Origin: Polaromonas sp. JS666
GTDB lineage: Bacteria > Pseudomonadota > Gammaproteobacteria > Burkholderiales > Burkholderiaceae_C
NCBI RefSeq assembly: GCF_000013865.1
Contig: NC_007948.1
Location: 4,030,001-4,094,000, forward strand
DNA: 64,000 bases
Direction: 5' to 3'
Part shown: in pieces, positions 42,458 to 51,973 of the stretch
Layout of the letters: each line of letters starts with the position of its first letter
How positions within the stretch are numbered: the stretch's first letter is position 1
Position numbers and translations under genes: made by a program
Notes under the pieces: model-generated
Told to the model about the DNA's origin: nothing
What the model saw: only the letters and a program-made list of their open reading frames with translations
Databases searched by the model: none

Positions 42458-43972
42458 TCAGTCTTCTTCGTGGAACGCTTCTTCGCGTTTGTTTTTCACC
42501 GCCGGCAGCAGCACGATCAGCAGCAGCAGCCCCCCGGCGGCCAGCAAGCCGGCTGACAGCGGACGCGTGACAAACACGCTCCAGTCACCCCGGGACAGCA
42601 GCAGCGCGCGGCGCAGGTTTTCTTCCATCATGGGGCCCAAAATAAAGCCCAGCAGCAGCGGCGCGGGTTCTGCGCCCAACTTGACGAAGATGTAGCCGAT
42701 CACGCCAAAAATACCCACCATCCAGATGTCCCAGGTGTTGTTGTTGGTGGAGTACACACCAATCGCACAGAACAGCACAATCGCCGGGAACAGGTAGCGG
42801 TAAGGCACCGTCAGCAGCTTGATCCACATGCCGATCAGCGGCAGGTTCAGGATGATCAGCATCGCGTTGCCGATCCACATCGAGGCGATCAGGCCCCAGA
42901 ACAGCTCGGGGTTGCTGGTCATCACCTGCGGGCCTGGCTGGATGTTGTGGATCGTCATGGCGCCCACCATCAGCGCCATCACGGCGTTCGGCGGAATACC
43001 CAGGGTCAGCAGCGGAATAAACGAGGTCTGCGCGCCGGCATTGTTGGCCGACTCAGGACCGGCCACACCGCGGATGTTGCCCTGGCCGAAGGGAACTTCG
43101 CCCGGCTTCATCTTCAATTTCTTTTCCAGCGCATAGGCGGCAAAAGCAGACAGCAGTGCGCCACCACCGGGCAAAATCCCGAGGGACGAACCGAGCAAGG
43201 TACCGCGCAGCATGGCCGGCACCATATCCTTGAAATCCTGTTTCGTCGGAAACAGGCCCGACACCTTGGCGGTGAACACTTCGCGCTCATGCTCGGGCTG
43301 CGCCAGGTTGCTGATGATCTCGCCGTAGCCGAAGACGCCCATGGCAATCACGACAAAGCCGATACCGTCGGTCAACTCAGGCACATCGAAACTGAAGCGA
43401 GCCACGCCCGAATTCACGTCGGTGCCGATGAGACCAAGCAACAGGCCCAGCACAATCATGGCGACCGCCTTGAGCAACGAGCCCGATGCCAACACCACCG
43501 CACCAATCAGGCCCAGCACCATCAGCGAGAAATACTCGGCAGGGCCAAACTTGAAAGCCAGTTCGGTCAGCGGCGGTGCAAAGGCCGCCAGGACCAGCGT
43601 GCCCACGCAACCGGCGAAGAACGAACCCAGTCCGGCAGCGGCCAGCGCTGGCCCCGCTCGGCCTTTTCGGGCCATCTGGTAGCCGTCAATACAGGTCACC
43701 ACCGAGGAAGACTCGCCCGGCAGGTTCACCAGAATGGCGGTGGTCGAGCCACCGTACTGGGCACCGTAATAAATACCGGCCAGCATGATCAGCGCGGACA
43801 CCGGCGGCAAGGCGTAGGTGGCCGGCAGCAGCATGGCAATGGTGGCCACCGGGCCGATGCCGGGCAGAACACCGATCAGCGTACCCAGGATACAGCCAGC
43901 CAGCGCGTATAGCAGGTTGATCGGCGTGAAAGCCACGCCAAAGCCCAGCGACAAATTTGCAATGAGATCCAT
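42458..43972 (-). CDS. tctA: Tripartite tricarboxylate transporter large permease TctA
   Basis: The 504-residue membrane protein starts MDLIANLSLGFGVAFTPINLL, with AAGGA 5 bases upstream. TctA signatures are GTLIGVLPGIGPVATIAMLLPATY (residues 28-51), YYGAQYGGSTTAILVNLPGESSSVVTCIDGY, and the second-repeat LGILPGGGALLSAFAAYALEKKL. Length matches the family (about 500). With the small permease TctB it would import a tricarboxylate-type acid driven by the ion gradient. No binding protein gene adjoins; four Bug/TctC-like proteins elsewhere would have to serve. Confidence 0.94.
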   Translation of the reverse strand: MDLIANLSLGFGVAFTPINLLYALAGCILGTLIGVLPGIGPVATIAMLLPATYALPPVSALIMLAGIYYGAQYGGSTTAILVNLPGESSSVVTCIDGYQMARKGRAGPALAAAGLGSFFAGCVGTLVLAAFAPPLTELAFKFGPAEYFSLMVLGLIGAVVLASGSLLKAVAMIVLGLLLGLIGTDVNSGVARFSFDVPELTDGIGFVVIAMGVFGYGEIISNLAQPEHEREVFTAKVSGLFPTKQDFKDMVPAMLRGTLLGSSLGILPGGGALLSAFAAYALEKKLKMKPGEVPFGQGNIRGVAGPESANNAGAQTSFIPLLTLGIPPNAVMALMVGAMTIHNIQPGPQVMTSNPELFWGLIASMWIGNAMLIILNLPLIGMWIKLLTVPYRYLFPAIVLFCAIGVYSTNNNTWDIWMVGIFGVIGYIFVKLGAEPAPLLLGFILGPMMEENLRRALLLSRGDWSVFVTRPLSAGLLAAGGLLLLIVLLPAVKNKREEAFHEED

Positions 43973-43980
43973 TTTTTTCC

Positions 43981-44469
43981 TTAGCCGGTGATGAAGGCAG
44001 GCCACACCGGGAACTGCAGCTTGAGCGCAACGACGAAAGCCAGGTAGCTGCCGACGGCGAGAACCGTTGCGAGGATGAAAGTTGCCTTGAACTTCCATCC
44101 CGCTTCAGCCATGCTGGCAATAAAGGTCAAGGCGTAAATCCCCACAATCATGCCGAAGGCCGGCAGCTTGATGCTGGGCAGGCCCGCCAGCAAAATGCCG
44201 AACACGACGTTGGCGGTAATGATCAAAATCAGCGGCTTCCAGGCCCATTTGCCGATTTTGGCGCCGCCCTCGGTCTCAACGACCAGCGCAGTGAAAGTCA
44301 CTGCGGCTCCGATGCTGGCCAGCAAAATGCCCAGCATGAGCGGAAAGTAGCCGGGGCCCATGCGGGCCCCTGTACCGACGTTGTAGGTGCTCGCACCCCA
44401 CGCAAAGGCCACGCCCACGGTCATGAACATTAGTCCGCAAAAGAAGTCTTTCTGACTCTTGATATTCAC
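43981..44469 (-). CDS. tctB: Tripartite tricarboxylate transporter small permease TctB
   Basis: The 162-residue protein starts at GTG 44469 (VNIKSQKDFFCGLMFMTVGVAF), with AAGGAG 7 bases upstream. Four hydrophobic segments and YNVGTGARMGPGYFPLMLGILLASIG are typical for TctB. It lies eight bases before tctA, so both are co-transcribed. It is the first gene of the unit, where tctC would normally stand upstream. Confidence 0.9.
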   Translation of the reverse strand: MNIKSQKDFFCGLMFMTVGVAFAWGASTYNVGTGARMGPGYFPLMLGILLASIGAAVTFTALVVETEGGAKIGKWAWKPLILIITANVVFGILLAGLPSIKLPAFGMIVGIYALTFIASMAEAGWKFKATFILATVLAVGSYLAFVVALKLQFPVWPAFITG

Positions 44470-44556
44470 GGGTTGTCTCCTTCGAAAATTAGTTGAACCT
44501 GCGGATTGTGCATGCAATCAACCCCGACAGGCATGTGGCTTTCACCTACAGGCCTA

Positions 44557-44608
44557 AGAACCTGTTTACGATCTAAACGAGGCCCCGTTTAGATCGTAAA
44601 CAGGTTCT
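44557..44608. repeat. Long perfect inverted repeat between tctB and the PilB-like gene
   Basis: AGAACCTGTTTACGATCTAA plus ACG (44557-44579) is the exact reverse complement of 44586-44608 around the loop AGGCCC, giving a 23-bp perfect stem. There is no T-tract. It lies between the PilB-like gene stop (44652) and the tctB start (44469), on a shared minus-strand path. It could be a transcription terminator, a REP/MITE-type element or the trace of an excised element. Confidence 0.9.
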
Positions 44609-44651
44609 AAAGGCACCCGATTGGGGCGCGCGGGACCTGCTCAGGTCCGGC

Positions 44652-46463
44652 TCAGGACATCGGCGGGGTGGTGGAGAGGATTTCCTCGATGGTGGTCACC
44701 CCTTCCGCCACCTTGAGCGCACCCGCCAGCCGCAACGGGCGCATGCCGTCTGTCACCGCCTGGCGCCGCAGCGCGTCAATATTCGGCTCCCGGGTGACCT
44801 TGTCCTTGAAGGCTTCGGTCACCGTCAGCAACTCGTACAGCCCCATCCGACCCAGAAAGCCGGTCATGCGGCAATCGACACAGCCGGCCGGCTTGTAGGG
44901 CCGGTAAGCCCCGTTGATTTGCCAGGGTTTGACGACTTCCGCCAACGCTTCACGCGAGCTGCCTTCGTCCTTTTCACGGCATTGCGCGCACAGGGTGCGC
45001 ACCAGCCGCTGCGCCAGCACGCCCAGCAGCGTGGCGTTGATCAGGTAGGCAGGCACGCCCAGCTCCATCAGGCGCGAGACCGCCGAGGGCGCGTCGTTGG
45101 TGTGCAGCGTGCTGAAGACCAGGTGGCCCGTCAGCGCGGCCTGCACGGCCATTTCCGCGGTCTGCAGGTCGCGGATTTCGCCGACCATGATGATGTCGGG
45201 GTCCTGCCGCATCAGCGCGCGCAGCCCTTCGGGGAAATCGAAATCCAGGTGCGCCTGCACCTGCGTCTGGTTGAACGCCGGCTCGATCATCTCGATCGGG
45301 TCTTCAATCGTGCTGACATTGACCTCTTCAGTCGCCAGACGCTTGAGCGTGGAGTACAGCGTGGTGGTCTTGCCGGAGCCGGTCGGCCCGGTGACTAAAA
45401 CAATGCCGTAGGGCCGCTTGAGCAGTTGCTCCCAGCGCTCCGCGTCATGCTGCGAAAAACCCAGCGCGTCCAGGTCCTTGACCGTGGTGTCCGGGTCAAA
45501 AATCCGCATCACCATCTTTTCGCCGAAGGCCGTGGGCAGGGTTGACAGGCGCATTTCAATTTCGTCGCCGCGCGGGTTGCGGGTCTTGATGCGGCCATCC
45601 TGCGGGCGTCGCTTTTCAACCACATCCATACGGCCCAGCAGTTTGATGCGCGCCGTCATGGCGTTGTGCACGCCCATGGGCAACTGGTAGACCGGATGCA
45701 GTACACCGTCAATCCGGAAACGGATCACACCCTGCTCGCGCCGCGGCTCCAGGTGGATGTCACTGGCGCGCTGGTCAAAGGCGTACTGCCAGAGCCAGTC
45801 CACCACCTGCACCACCCCCTGGTCGTTGGCATCGAGCTGCTTGTTGCTCTTGTTCAGCTCCACCAGCTGCTCAAAGCTGGCCGAGCCCGAGGTGCCGCCC
45901 GACTTGAGCGCCGCCCGGACGGATTTGGCCAGCGCAAAAAACTCGGCCGTGTATTTGGCAATTTCCAGCGGATTGGCCACCACCAGGCGCACGCTGCGCT
46001 TGGCCTGGCGCTCAACCTCCGCCACCCAGTCCGTGACAAAGGGCTCGGACGTGGCAATCACCACCTCCCGGGGGGTCACCTGCACCGGCAACACCTTGTG
46101 CCGCTCGGCATACACCGCTGACATGGTGTCGGCCACCTTGCCCACATCCACCTTCAGCGGGTCAATCCTCAGGTAGTTGAGATCGGCCCGGCCGGCCAGC
46201 CACTGGGCAATGGTTTCGATGTCGAGCGGCTTGCCGTCGGCCACGCGCACCATGCTGACACTGGCCAGCCGGATCAGGGGAGCCTGGGCGCTTTGCACCT
46301 GTGAGCAGCGCGCAATGGTGCGCTGCGCCTCGGCGCTGCTGATCACGCCGTCTTCACTGAGCCACTCGACCAGCTTGCGCCAGTCGAGCGGGCCGGCATG
46401 GACTTTTTTACCCTGAGAGTCCCGCGAGGAAGTGGGGCGTGGGGGGGGTATCACGGCGCTCAT
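44652..46463 (-). CDS. GspE/PilB-type secretion or pilus ATPase
   Basis: The 603-residue cytosolic ATPase has an N-terminal GSPII_E-type domain (LPVQVTPREVVIATSEPF), then ASDIHLEPRREQGVIRFRIDG, Walker A GPTGSGKTTT (from about residue 359), the Asp box VSTIEDPIEMIEP, Walker B IIMVGEIRDLQTAE, the His box and two CxxC pairs (LCAQC; CVDC) of a zinc site. It could drive type IV pilus or type II secretion assembly. No partner genes are adjacent. It starts at ATG 46463; a GTG three codons upstream is possible. Confidence 0.9.
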   Translation of the reverse strand: MSAVIPPPRPTSSRDSQGKKVHAGPLDWRKLVEWLSEDGVISSAEAQRTIARCSQVQSAQAPLIRLASVSMVRVADGKPLDIETIAQWLAGRADLNYLRIDPLKVDVGKVADTMSAVYAERHKVLPVQVTPREVVIATSEPFVTDWVAEVERQAKRSVRLVVANPLEIAKYTAEFFALAKSVRAALKSGGTSGSASFEQLVELNKSNKQLDANDQGVVQVVDWLWQYAFDQRASDIHLEPRREQGVIRFRIDGVLHPVYQLPMGVHNAMTARIKLLGRMDVVEKRRPQDGRIKTRNPRGDEIEMRLSTLPTAFGEKMVMRIFDPDTTVKDLDALGFSQHDAERWEQLLKRPYGIVLVTGPTGSGKTTTLYSTLKRLATEEVNVSTIEDPIEMIEPAFNQTQVQAHLDFDFPEGLRALMRQDPDIIMVGEIRDLQTAEMAVQAALTGHLVFSTLHTNDAPSAVSRLMELGVPAYLINATLLGVLAQRLVRTLCAQCREKDEGSSREALAEVVKPWQINGAYRPYKPAGCVDCRMTGFLGRMGLYELLTVTEAFKDKVTREPNIDALRRQAVTDGMRPLRLAGALKVAEGVTTIEEILSTTPPMS

Positions 46464-46518
46464 GGATGGCACTGTACCCGATCCACTCCGGCGATTGCCA
46501 CCCCGTCCTCATCCGGCA

Positions 46519-47286
46519 TCAGGTCACCGGCTTGAAAAGCCGCAGCCACTTTTTGGCGGGCAGGTCCCAACGTGATTCAATGACGCCCGCCTGCAGCAGG
46601 AGTTCGGCCCGGTCCGGGCGCGTGGGCTCGCGCTGGGCCATCACGACCGTGTTGCCCTCACGCGTCGGCCGGAAGGCCCAGACCGCCTCCGGGCCAAAGG
46701 CCTCGGCGATCTTGGTCAGCGAGTGCACATAACTCGAATCCCGGCCGAAGAGGTTCACCGTCATCACCCCCTCATCACTGAGAAGGCGCCGGCAATCAGC
46801 GTAAAAATCAGCACTGTCCAGCACCGGCGCCGCCGCTTCGTGGTCGTACAGGTCGACATGCAGGAGATCAACACTCCCCTGATGCCGCGGGTTCTGGATT
46901 TCTTTGGCGGCATCGGCCTCGATGACATGCAGCCTGAGGTCGTCGCGCGGCAATTTGAACCAGAGCCGGCAAGCGGCGATCACCTGCGGGTTGATCTCGA
47001 TGGCCGTGGTTTTCATGCGCAGCTTTTTGTAGCAGAACTTGGTCAGCGCCGCCGAGCCCAGCCCAAGCTGCATCGCATGCTTTTTTGACACGGCCGTAGC
47101 GTCCATGAACAGCAGCCCCACCATCATGCGCTGCACATACTCCAGCTCAATGTCATAAGGCGCATCGCGCAGCATGGAGCCCTGCACCCATTCAGTACCC
47201 AAATGCAGAAAACGCACATCGCCATAGTCGGAGAAATTGACCTCTGGCAACTCCAGGGTGGTGTTCTCGGTAATTTTTTTCGCCAT
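46519..47286 (-). CDS. Spermidine synthase-like methyltransferase-fold protein
   Basis: The 255-residue protein has the spermidine-synthase-type Rossmann segment KHAMQLGLGSAALTKFCYKK, TAIEINPQVIAACRLWF, VIEADAAKEI and DLLHVDLYDHEAAAP. The catalytic and polyamine-binding pattern of true SpeE (GGGDGG and the DSTDP block) is not preserved, so it may act on another substrate. It overlaps the DNA glycosylase gene by one base (TGATG), so the two are co-translated. Confidence 0.78.
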   Translation of the reverse strand: MAKKITENTTLELPEVNFSDYGDVRFLHLGTEWVQGSMLRDAPYDIELEYVQRMMVGLLFMDATAVSKKHAMQLGLGSAALTKFCYKKLRMKTTAIEINPQVIAACRLWFKLPRDDLRLHVIEADAAKEIQNPRHQGSVDLLHVDLYDHEAAAPVLDSADFYADCRRLLSDEGVMTVNLFGRDSSYVHSLTKIAEAFGPEAVWAFRPTREGNTVVMAQREPTRPDRAELLLQAGVIESRWDLPAKKWLRLFKPVT

Positions 47287-47831
47287 CAGATCAATTCGTG
47301 TTTTTCAAAAACTTCGCGCCAGGAGCTAAGTTTGCGCTCAAAAGACCAGGACGCATTGGCCGGGCTGGTGGAAGGTAACCGGTAAACCGGCAAACCCAGC
47401 AGCACCGTGTATTTTGAATGCTTGAAGCTTTCCCCTCCGTTATGGGCGACGGCCCGCAATTTCGGGCAGAGCTGCCTGACGGCTGCAAAATCATTCACCA
47501 CCGCATTGCGGATATTGCTGTCCAGGCTGCCGTCGCGTTCACACGCCGCGTACACGTCCCAGACTCCAAGTCGCTTCGACAGCAGCCATTCGCTACGAAT
47601 CTGATAGCCATCTGCCCCCGTTCCTATTGGGCCATCAGGCCAAATGGCTTGCAAAATCTTCCAGAAATGGTTTTGCGGATGCCCGTAGTACTGCTGGGCG
47701 GCCAAAGACGCAGCGCCCGGGAAACTGCCTAGGATCAAGAGGCGCGTCTGGCCGCAGACGAGCGGCGGCAAGCCGGTCAGCACGGCAGTCCTCCCGTCAT
47801 GACTCACGACATTACTCACCACATTGCTCAC
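47286..47831 (-). CDS. DNA-deoxyinosine (hypoxanthine) glycosylase, UDG superfamily
   Basis: The 181-residue protein has the UDG-superfamily family 6 features: LLILGSFPGAASLAAQQYYGHPQNHFWKIL (motif 1 and the active Asn) and YRLPSTSPANAS (motif 2). It would excise hypoxanthine or a deaminated base from DNA. The first codons repeat SNVVSNVVSH, encoded by a short duplication, so a start at one of the internal GTGs is possible. It overlaps tatD (ATGA) upstream and the spermidine-synthase-like gene downstream. Confidence 0.86.
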   Translation of the reverse strand: MSNVVSNVVSHDGRTAVLTGLPPLVCGQTRLLILGSFPGAASLAAQQYYGHPQNHFWKILQAIWPDGPIGTGADGYQIRSEWLLSKRLGVWDVYAACERDGSLDSNIRNAVVNDFAAVRQLCPKLRAVAHNGGESFKHSKYTVLLGLPVYRLPSTSPANASWSFERKLSSWREVFEKHELI

Positions 47832-48691
47832 GACACGAGCGCCTTGAGCCGGGGCAGCGCCTCTAGCGCGTTGGCGCTGGTGGCGCTGGCCAACGCTTCG
47901 GCCGAGATGCCGCGCAGACTCGCCACTTGCTGTGCAATGCGGGGCAACTCGCCCGGCTCATTGCGGCCCTGGCCCTGCCCGGCCGCACGCTGCGCTGCCG
48001 TGGTGTAAAGCCAGTGCGGTGGAATGTCGGGTGAATCGGTTTCCATCACCAGCACCTCCAGCGGCAACTGGGCGGCCAGGTGCCTGAGCTGCCGGGCGGG
48101 CTCAAACGTGACGGCACCGCCAAAGCCCAGCTTGAAACCCAGCTTGACGAACTCCATCGCCTGCTGTTCGCTGCCGTTAAAGGCATGGGCAATGCCACGC
48201 CAGCCGTCCTCCGGGTGCTCCGGGTGATGGGGCACCAGCTCACGCAAATGTTTGAGCAGCTTGTCGGCCGATCGCCGCACATGCAGGATGACCGGCAAGC
48301 CGTGCTTGCGCGCCAGCTTGAGCTGCTCGCGGTAGAAATATTCCTGGCGCTCGCGCATGGGGCTTTGCGTCAATGCGGGCACAAAATAGTCAAGCCCTAT
48401 TTCACCCACCGCCACCAGGCGCGGGTCGGACTTTCTGAGGGTCAGTTCCGCATCCAGCGCCAGCAGGTCGGCCTCTTGTGCTTCGGGCACGCAAAGCGGA
48501 TGTATGCCCAATGCGTAACTGTCCGAAAACTCATGCGCCAGCAAGCGCACGGCCGCGAAGTTGCTGACTGCCACAGCCGGCAGCACGCAATGCGCGACCT
48601 GCCTGACGGTAGCCCGCGCACGAACTGCGGCCACATCTGGCGAGAACTCCCCGGCATCGAGGTGGCAGTGTGTGTCAATCCAGAAGGTCAT
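47828..48691 (-). CDS. tatD: TatD family metal-dependent DNase
   Basis: The 287-residue protein starts MTFWIDTHCHLDAGEFSPD and has the metal ligands THCHLD, VGEIGLDYF (Glu), VILHVRRS (His), IAHAFNGS (His) and VMETDSPDIPPHW (Asp). TatD nucleases hydrolyse DNA 3'-5' and take part in repair of oxidative lesions. It heads a three-gene overlapping unit with the glycosylase, a sensible DNA-repair pairing. Confidence 0.9.
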   Translation of the reverse strand: MTFWIDTHCHLDAGEFSPDVAAVRARATVRQVAHCVLPAVAVSNFAAVRLLAHEFSDSYALGIHPLCVPEAQEADLLALDAELTLRKSDPRLVAVGEIGLDYFVPALTQSPMRERQEYFYREQLKLARKHGLPVILHVRRSADKLLKHLRELVPHHPEHPEDGWRGIAHAFNGSEQQAMEFVKLGFKLGFGGAVTFEPARQLRHLAAQLPLEVLVMETDSPDIPPHWLYTTAAQRAAGQGQGRNEPGELPRIAQQVASLRGISAEALASATSANALEALPRLKALVS

Positions 48692-48857
48692 TGCGGGGGG
48701 TGGCGTGAAAAAAGGAGAAGCGCGCTATCAGTGCAGATGATATTGACACAGAAATGAAACCAGTACAGGCTATGCTTTTTTCGCATGCTCATGCATTTCC
48801 GGGCTTTGCTGCAATCCCTTCGCGTCACATCACCATGTCATCAACCAGGAAAATCCC

Positions 48858-49934
48858 ATGAAATTATCTCGCCTGATGCGCCTCATGATGGGGGCCGGTC
48901 TGCTTGCTTCTAGCCTGGCCAATACGGCTTGGGCTCAGGATCAGAAACTGCGGCTGATTACCTGGGCGGACTACGTGCCGGCTGATGTTGTGGCGCAGTT
49001 CAAAAAGGAAACAGGAATTGACGTCGAGCTCACCCTGTCGAACAACGAGGAGATGATCTCCAAATTGCGCGCCACCGGCGGTGCGGGTTTTGACCTGGCC
49101 CAGCCCTCACAGGACCGCATCACCGGCCCGCAGCAGGAGTTTGGTATTTACAAACCCATGGACCTGAGCAAGATCAAGTCCGAGCTGTTCATTCCTGCCA
49201 TGCTCGACGCCACCAAAAAGAACACCACGCTGGCCGGCAAGGTCTATGGCCTGCCGCACATCTGGGGTACCGACGGCCTGGTGGTCAACACCCAGTTGGC
49301 GAAGATGAGCGACTACCCCGATTTGTGCAAAGCCGATGTCAAGGGAAAGACCGCCGTTCGCCTCAAGCGGCCCACCCTGCTGGCATTTGCCTTTGCCTCC
49401 GGCAAGGATCCGTTTGCACTTTACAAAGACCCAAAAGCCTATGGCGCGCTGATGGACGAAGTCGGCAAAACCATGATCGCCTGCAAGAGCAACATCAAGT
49501 TTTACTGGGACAACAAGGACCAGCTGCTCAACGGCATGCGCACCGGCGAAGTGGTGGGCGCCATGATGTGGGATACCGGCGGCTGGAAGCTCAACAGTGA
49601 AAAACCCGAAATCCAGTACATCGCCCCCAAGTCGGGCGCGCTCGGCTGGATAGACACCTTTGCCATCCCCGCCAAAGGCCGCAATGATGCTGCCGCGTAT
49701 GCCTGGATCAACTTCAACATGCGTCCGGAAATCGCTGCCAAGGTGGCGGGCTCCGCCGGCAACTTCACCGCCGCCAAAGGCGCTGACCAGCTGATGGACG
49801 CCAAGCTCAAGGCCCAGTTCGCCGCCAGCTTCCCGGAAGCCGCCCTGAAGAACGTCAAATGGTATCCGGCCGTACCGGCCGGCATCGAAGACATCGAGGG
49901 CCGTGTGCTGGACCGCATCAAGGCCGCCCGGTAA
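48858..49934 (+). CDS. Polyamine-type ABC transporter binding protein (PotD/PotF-like)
   Basis: The 358-residue secreted protein has a signal peptide (MKLSRLMRLMMGAGLLASSLANTAWAQ) and the PotD-type mature start KLRLITWADYVPADVVAQFKKETGIDVEL, then GAGFDLAQPSQDRI and GLPHIWGTDGLVVNT. AGGAAAA lies 6-12 bases before the ATG. It should bind a polyamine or similar cation and feed the potABC genes just downstream. Exact ligand is not determined. Confidence 0.9.
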   Translation: MKLSRLMRLMMGAGLLASSLANTAWAQDQKLRLITWADYVPADVVAQFKKETGIDVELTLSNNEEMISKLRATGGAGFDLAQPSQDRITGPQQEFGIYKPMDLSKIKSELFIPAMLDATKKNTTLAGKVYGLPHIWGTDGLVVNTQLAKMSDYPDLCKADVKGKTAVRLKRPTLLAFAFASGKDPFALYKDPKAYGALMDEVGKTMIACKSNIKFYWDNKDQLLNGMRTGEVVGAMMWDTGGWKLNSEKPEIQYIAPKSGALGWIDTFAIPAKGRNDAAAYAWINFNMRPEIAAKVAGSAGNFTAAKGADQLMDAKLKAQFAASFPEAALKNVKWYPAVPAGIEDIEGRVLDRIKAAR

Positions 49935-49955
49935 CCATCGCCCGCCATTCAAGCG

Positions 49956-51062
49956 GTGCAGGCAGACCTTCAAGCCGATCACGTCGGTAAGCACTACGGC
50001 GGCCAGCTCGCCGTCAAGGACTTGTCCCTGACGGTCGAGCGCGGCAGCTTTTTTTCCATCCTCGGCCCATCGGGCTGCGGAAAAACCACCCTGCTGCGCA
50101 TGATTGCCGGTTTCCTGGCGCCCGACACAGGCCAGATCCACATCGGCGGCAAGCCCATGAATGGCGTGCCGCCCAACCAGCGGCCGGTCAACATGGTGTT
50201 TCAGCACCTGGCCCTGTTTCCCATGATGTCGGTGGGTGAAAACGTCGGCTACGGCCTGGCGCGGCGCGGCTTGTCCCGTGCCGACATTGCCAAAAAGGTG
50301 GGCGCCATGCTGGAGCGCGTGAGCCTGCCGGGCATGCAGGACAAGCGCGTCGACCAGCTCTCCGGCGGGCAACGGCAACGCGTGGCGATTGCCCGCAGCC
50401 TGGTGCTGGAACCCACTTTGCTGTTGCTGGATGAACCGCTGGGCGCGCTGGACCTCAAACTGCGCGAGCACATGAAGGTCGAGCTCAAGCAGCTGCAGGC
50501 GGACTTCGGCACCACCTTTGTCTATATCACGCACGACCAGTCGGAGGCGCTGGTGTTGTCCGACCATGTCGCGGTGATGAACGCCGGCAGTTTCGAGCAG
50601 CTGGGGACACCCCAGCAGCTTTATTACCAGCCCCAAACGCCTTTCGTGGCGGGCTTTGTGGGTGCCAACAACAAAATTACAGGCCGCGCCACGCAGGTGG
50701 ATGCGGGACCGGAGGGCCTTGTGACCTTCATGTCCGGGCTGGGCCTGGCAATGCGCGCCCGCGCCATGGGCACTATTGGCACCGGCCAGGCGGTTGAAGC
50801 CTTTGTGCGCCCTGAGGCCGTCAGCCTGGCGCGCGACGCCAGCGAGCTGCCGGCAAGTCACCCAACGCATGCGGGCCAGGTTGAAAGCCTGCTGTTTGAC
50901 GGCGCCAACTCGGCCGTGCTGCTGAGCGAGGCGACCACCCGCACCGGGTTCCGCATTGCGCTGCCGCAAACCGGCCGTTTTGCCGACCTGCGCATCGGGG
51001 AAACCGTGGCCTTCAGCTTTGACCCGCAGCAGGCCGTCTGTTTCGCGGCGGCGAGCGCCTGA
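49956..51062 (+). CDS. Polyamine-type ABC transporter ATP-binding protein (PotA-like)
   Basis: The 368-residue ATPase starts at GTG 49956. Walker A GPSGCGKTT (about residues 37-45), LSGGQRQRVAIARSLVLEPTLLLLDEPLGALDLKLRE (signature and Walker B), the switch His in YITHDQSEALVLSD, and a C-terminal TOBE-type regulatory domain (AFVRPEAVSLARD) are seen. It lies 21 bases after the binding protein and five bases before potB, so it belongs to the same operon. Confidence 0.92.
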   Translation: MQADLQADHVGKHYGGQLAVKDLSLTVERGSFFSILGPSGCGKTTLLRMIAGFLAPDTGQIHIGGKPMNGVPPNQRPVNMVFQHLALFPMMSVGENVGYGLARRGLSRADIAKKVGAMLERVSLPGMQDKRVDQLSGGQRQRVAIARSLVLEPTLLLLDEPLGALDLKLREHMKVELKQLQADFGTTFVYITHDQSEALVLSDHVAVMNAGSFEQLGTPQQLYYQPQTPFVAGFVGANNKITGRATQVDAGPEGLVTFMSGLGLAMRARAMGTIGTGQAVEAFVRPEAVSLARDASELPASHPTHAGQVESLLFDGANSAVLLSEATTRTGFRIALPQTGRFADLRIGETVAFSFDPQQAVCFAAASA

Positions 51063-51067
51063 GATTC

Positions 51068-51973
51068 ATGCAAACCGCGGTTGCCGCCCCGGGAATTGGC
51101 ACAACACCAGCCTCAACGCAGGCCCGGCTTATCCTTTTCCTGTTGCTGGCGCCTGCGCTGATCTGGCTGGTGGGCCTGATTGTGCTGCCGCACATCGATC
51201 TGGCGGTGCTGTCGCTGCGCGAGCGCATCGCGCCGCGGCAGTACACGCCCAGCATCGCCCAGTACCGCACCTTCATTGAAGAGCCGCTGTACTGGCACAC
51301 CTTTGTGCGGACAGCCGTCATGTCCATCCTGGCCACACTGATCACGCTGCTGCTGGCCTTTCCGGTGGCCTGGACCATTGCCAAGCTGGTGCGCGGCCGC
51401 GCCAAGTCCTTGCTGCTGGTGCTGTGCCTGATCCCCTTCTGGGTCAGCGAAACCGTGCGCACCTTGGGGTGGATGATCCTGCTGCGCGAGTCCGGCGTGC
51501 TGCCCGCCCTGCTGGTGCAACTCGGCCTCACGGCAACCCCTGTGGAAATGCTTTACCGGGATGCCACCATTCTGGTGGGCCTGGTGTACACCTCCATGCT
51601 GTTCATGGTGGTGCCGCTGATCAGCGCCCTGGAAAGCCTGGACGACGCCCTGATTGAAGCGGCCTACGATCTGGGAGGCACCGGCCCCTCCATCCTGCGC
51701 CAGATCGTGATTCCGCACGCGGCGCCCGGAATTCTGGCCGGCTGCATCGTGGTCTTCATGCTGACCCTGGGCAACTACCTCACGCCCACCTTGCTGGGCG
51801 GCAAAAACTCGCTATGGTTTACCGAGCAGATTTACACCCAGTTCATTACCCGTTTCAACTGGGAACAGGGCGCTGCCTTCGGCTTTTTGCTGCTGGGGCT
51901 GTCCACCGCCATCGTCTGGCTGGGCCTGAAGCTCACGGGCCAGAAATTCGGTGAAGTGATGAGGAAGACATGA
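51068..51973 (+). CDS. Polyamine-type ABC transporter permease (PotB-like)
   Basis: The 301-residue permease has six membrane segments and the EAA-type loop ALIEAAYDLGGTGPSILRQIVIPHAAPGILAGC. Its stop lies at 51971-51973, directly where a tandem repeat element begins, so the distance to potC is unusually long (247 bases). Confidence 0.9.
   Translation: MQTAVAAPGIGTTPASTQARLILFLLLAPALIWLVGLIVLPHIDLAVLSLRERIAPRQYTPSIAQYRTFIEEPLYWHTFVRTAVMSILATLITLLLAFPVAWTIAKLVRGRAKSLLLVLCLIPFWVSETVRTLGWMILLRESGVLPALLVQLGLTATPVEMLYRDATILVGLVYTSMLFMVVPLISALESLDDALIEAAYDLGGTGPSILRQIVIPHAAPGILAGCIVVFMLTLGNYLTPTLLGGKNSLWFTEQIYTQFITRFNWEQGAAFGFLLLGLSTAIVWLGLKLTGQKFGEVMRKT

Noticed and set aside
49107..50969. Long minus-strand open frame opposite the polyamine-type binding protein and ATPase
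   Set aside because: The plus-strand genes have intact motifs in order. The antisense product shows no domain.
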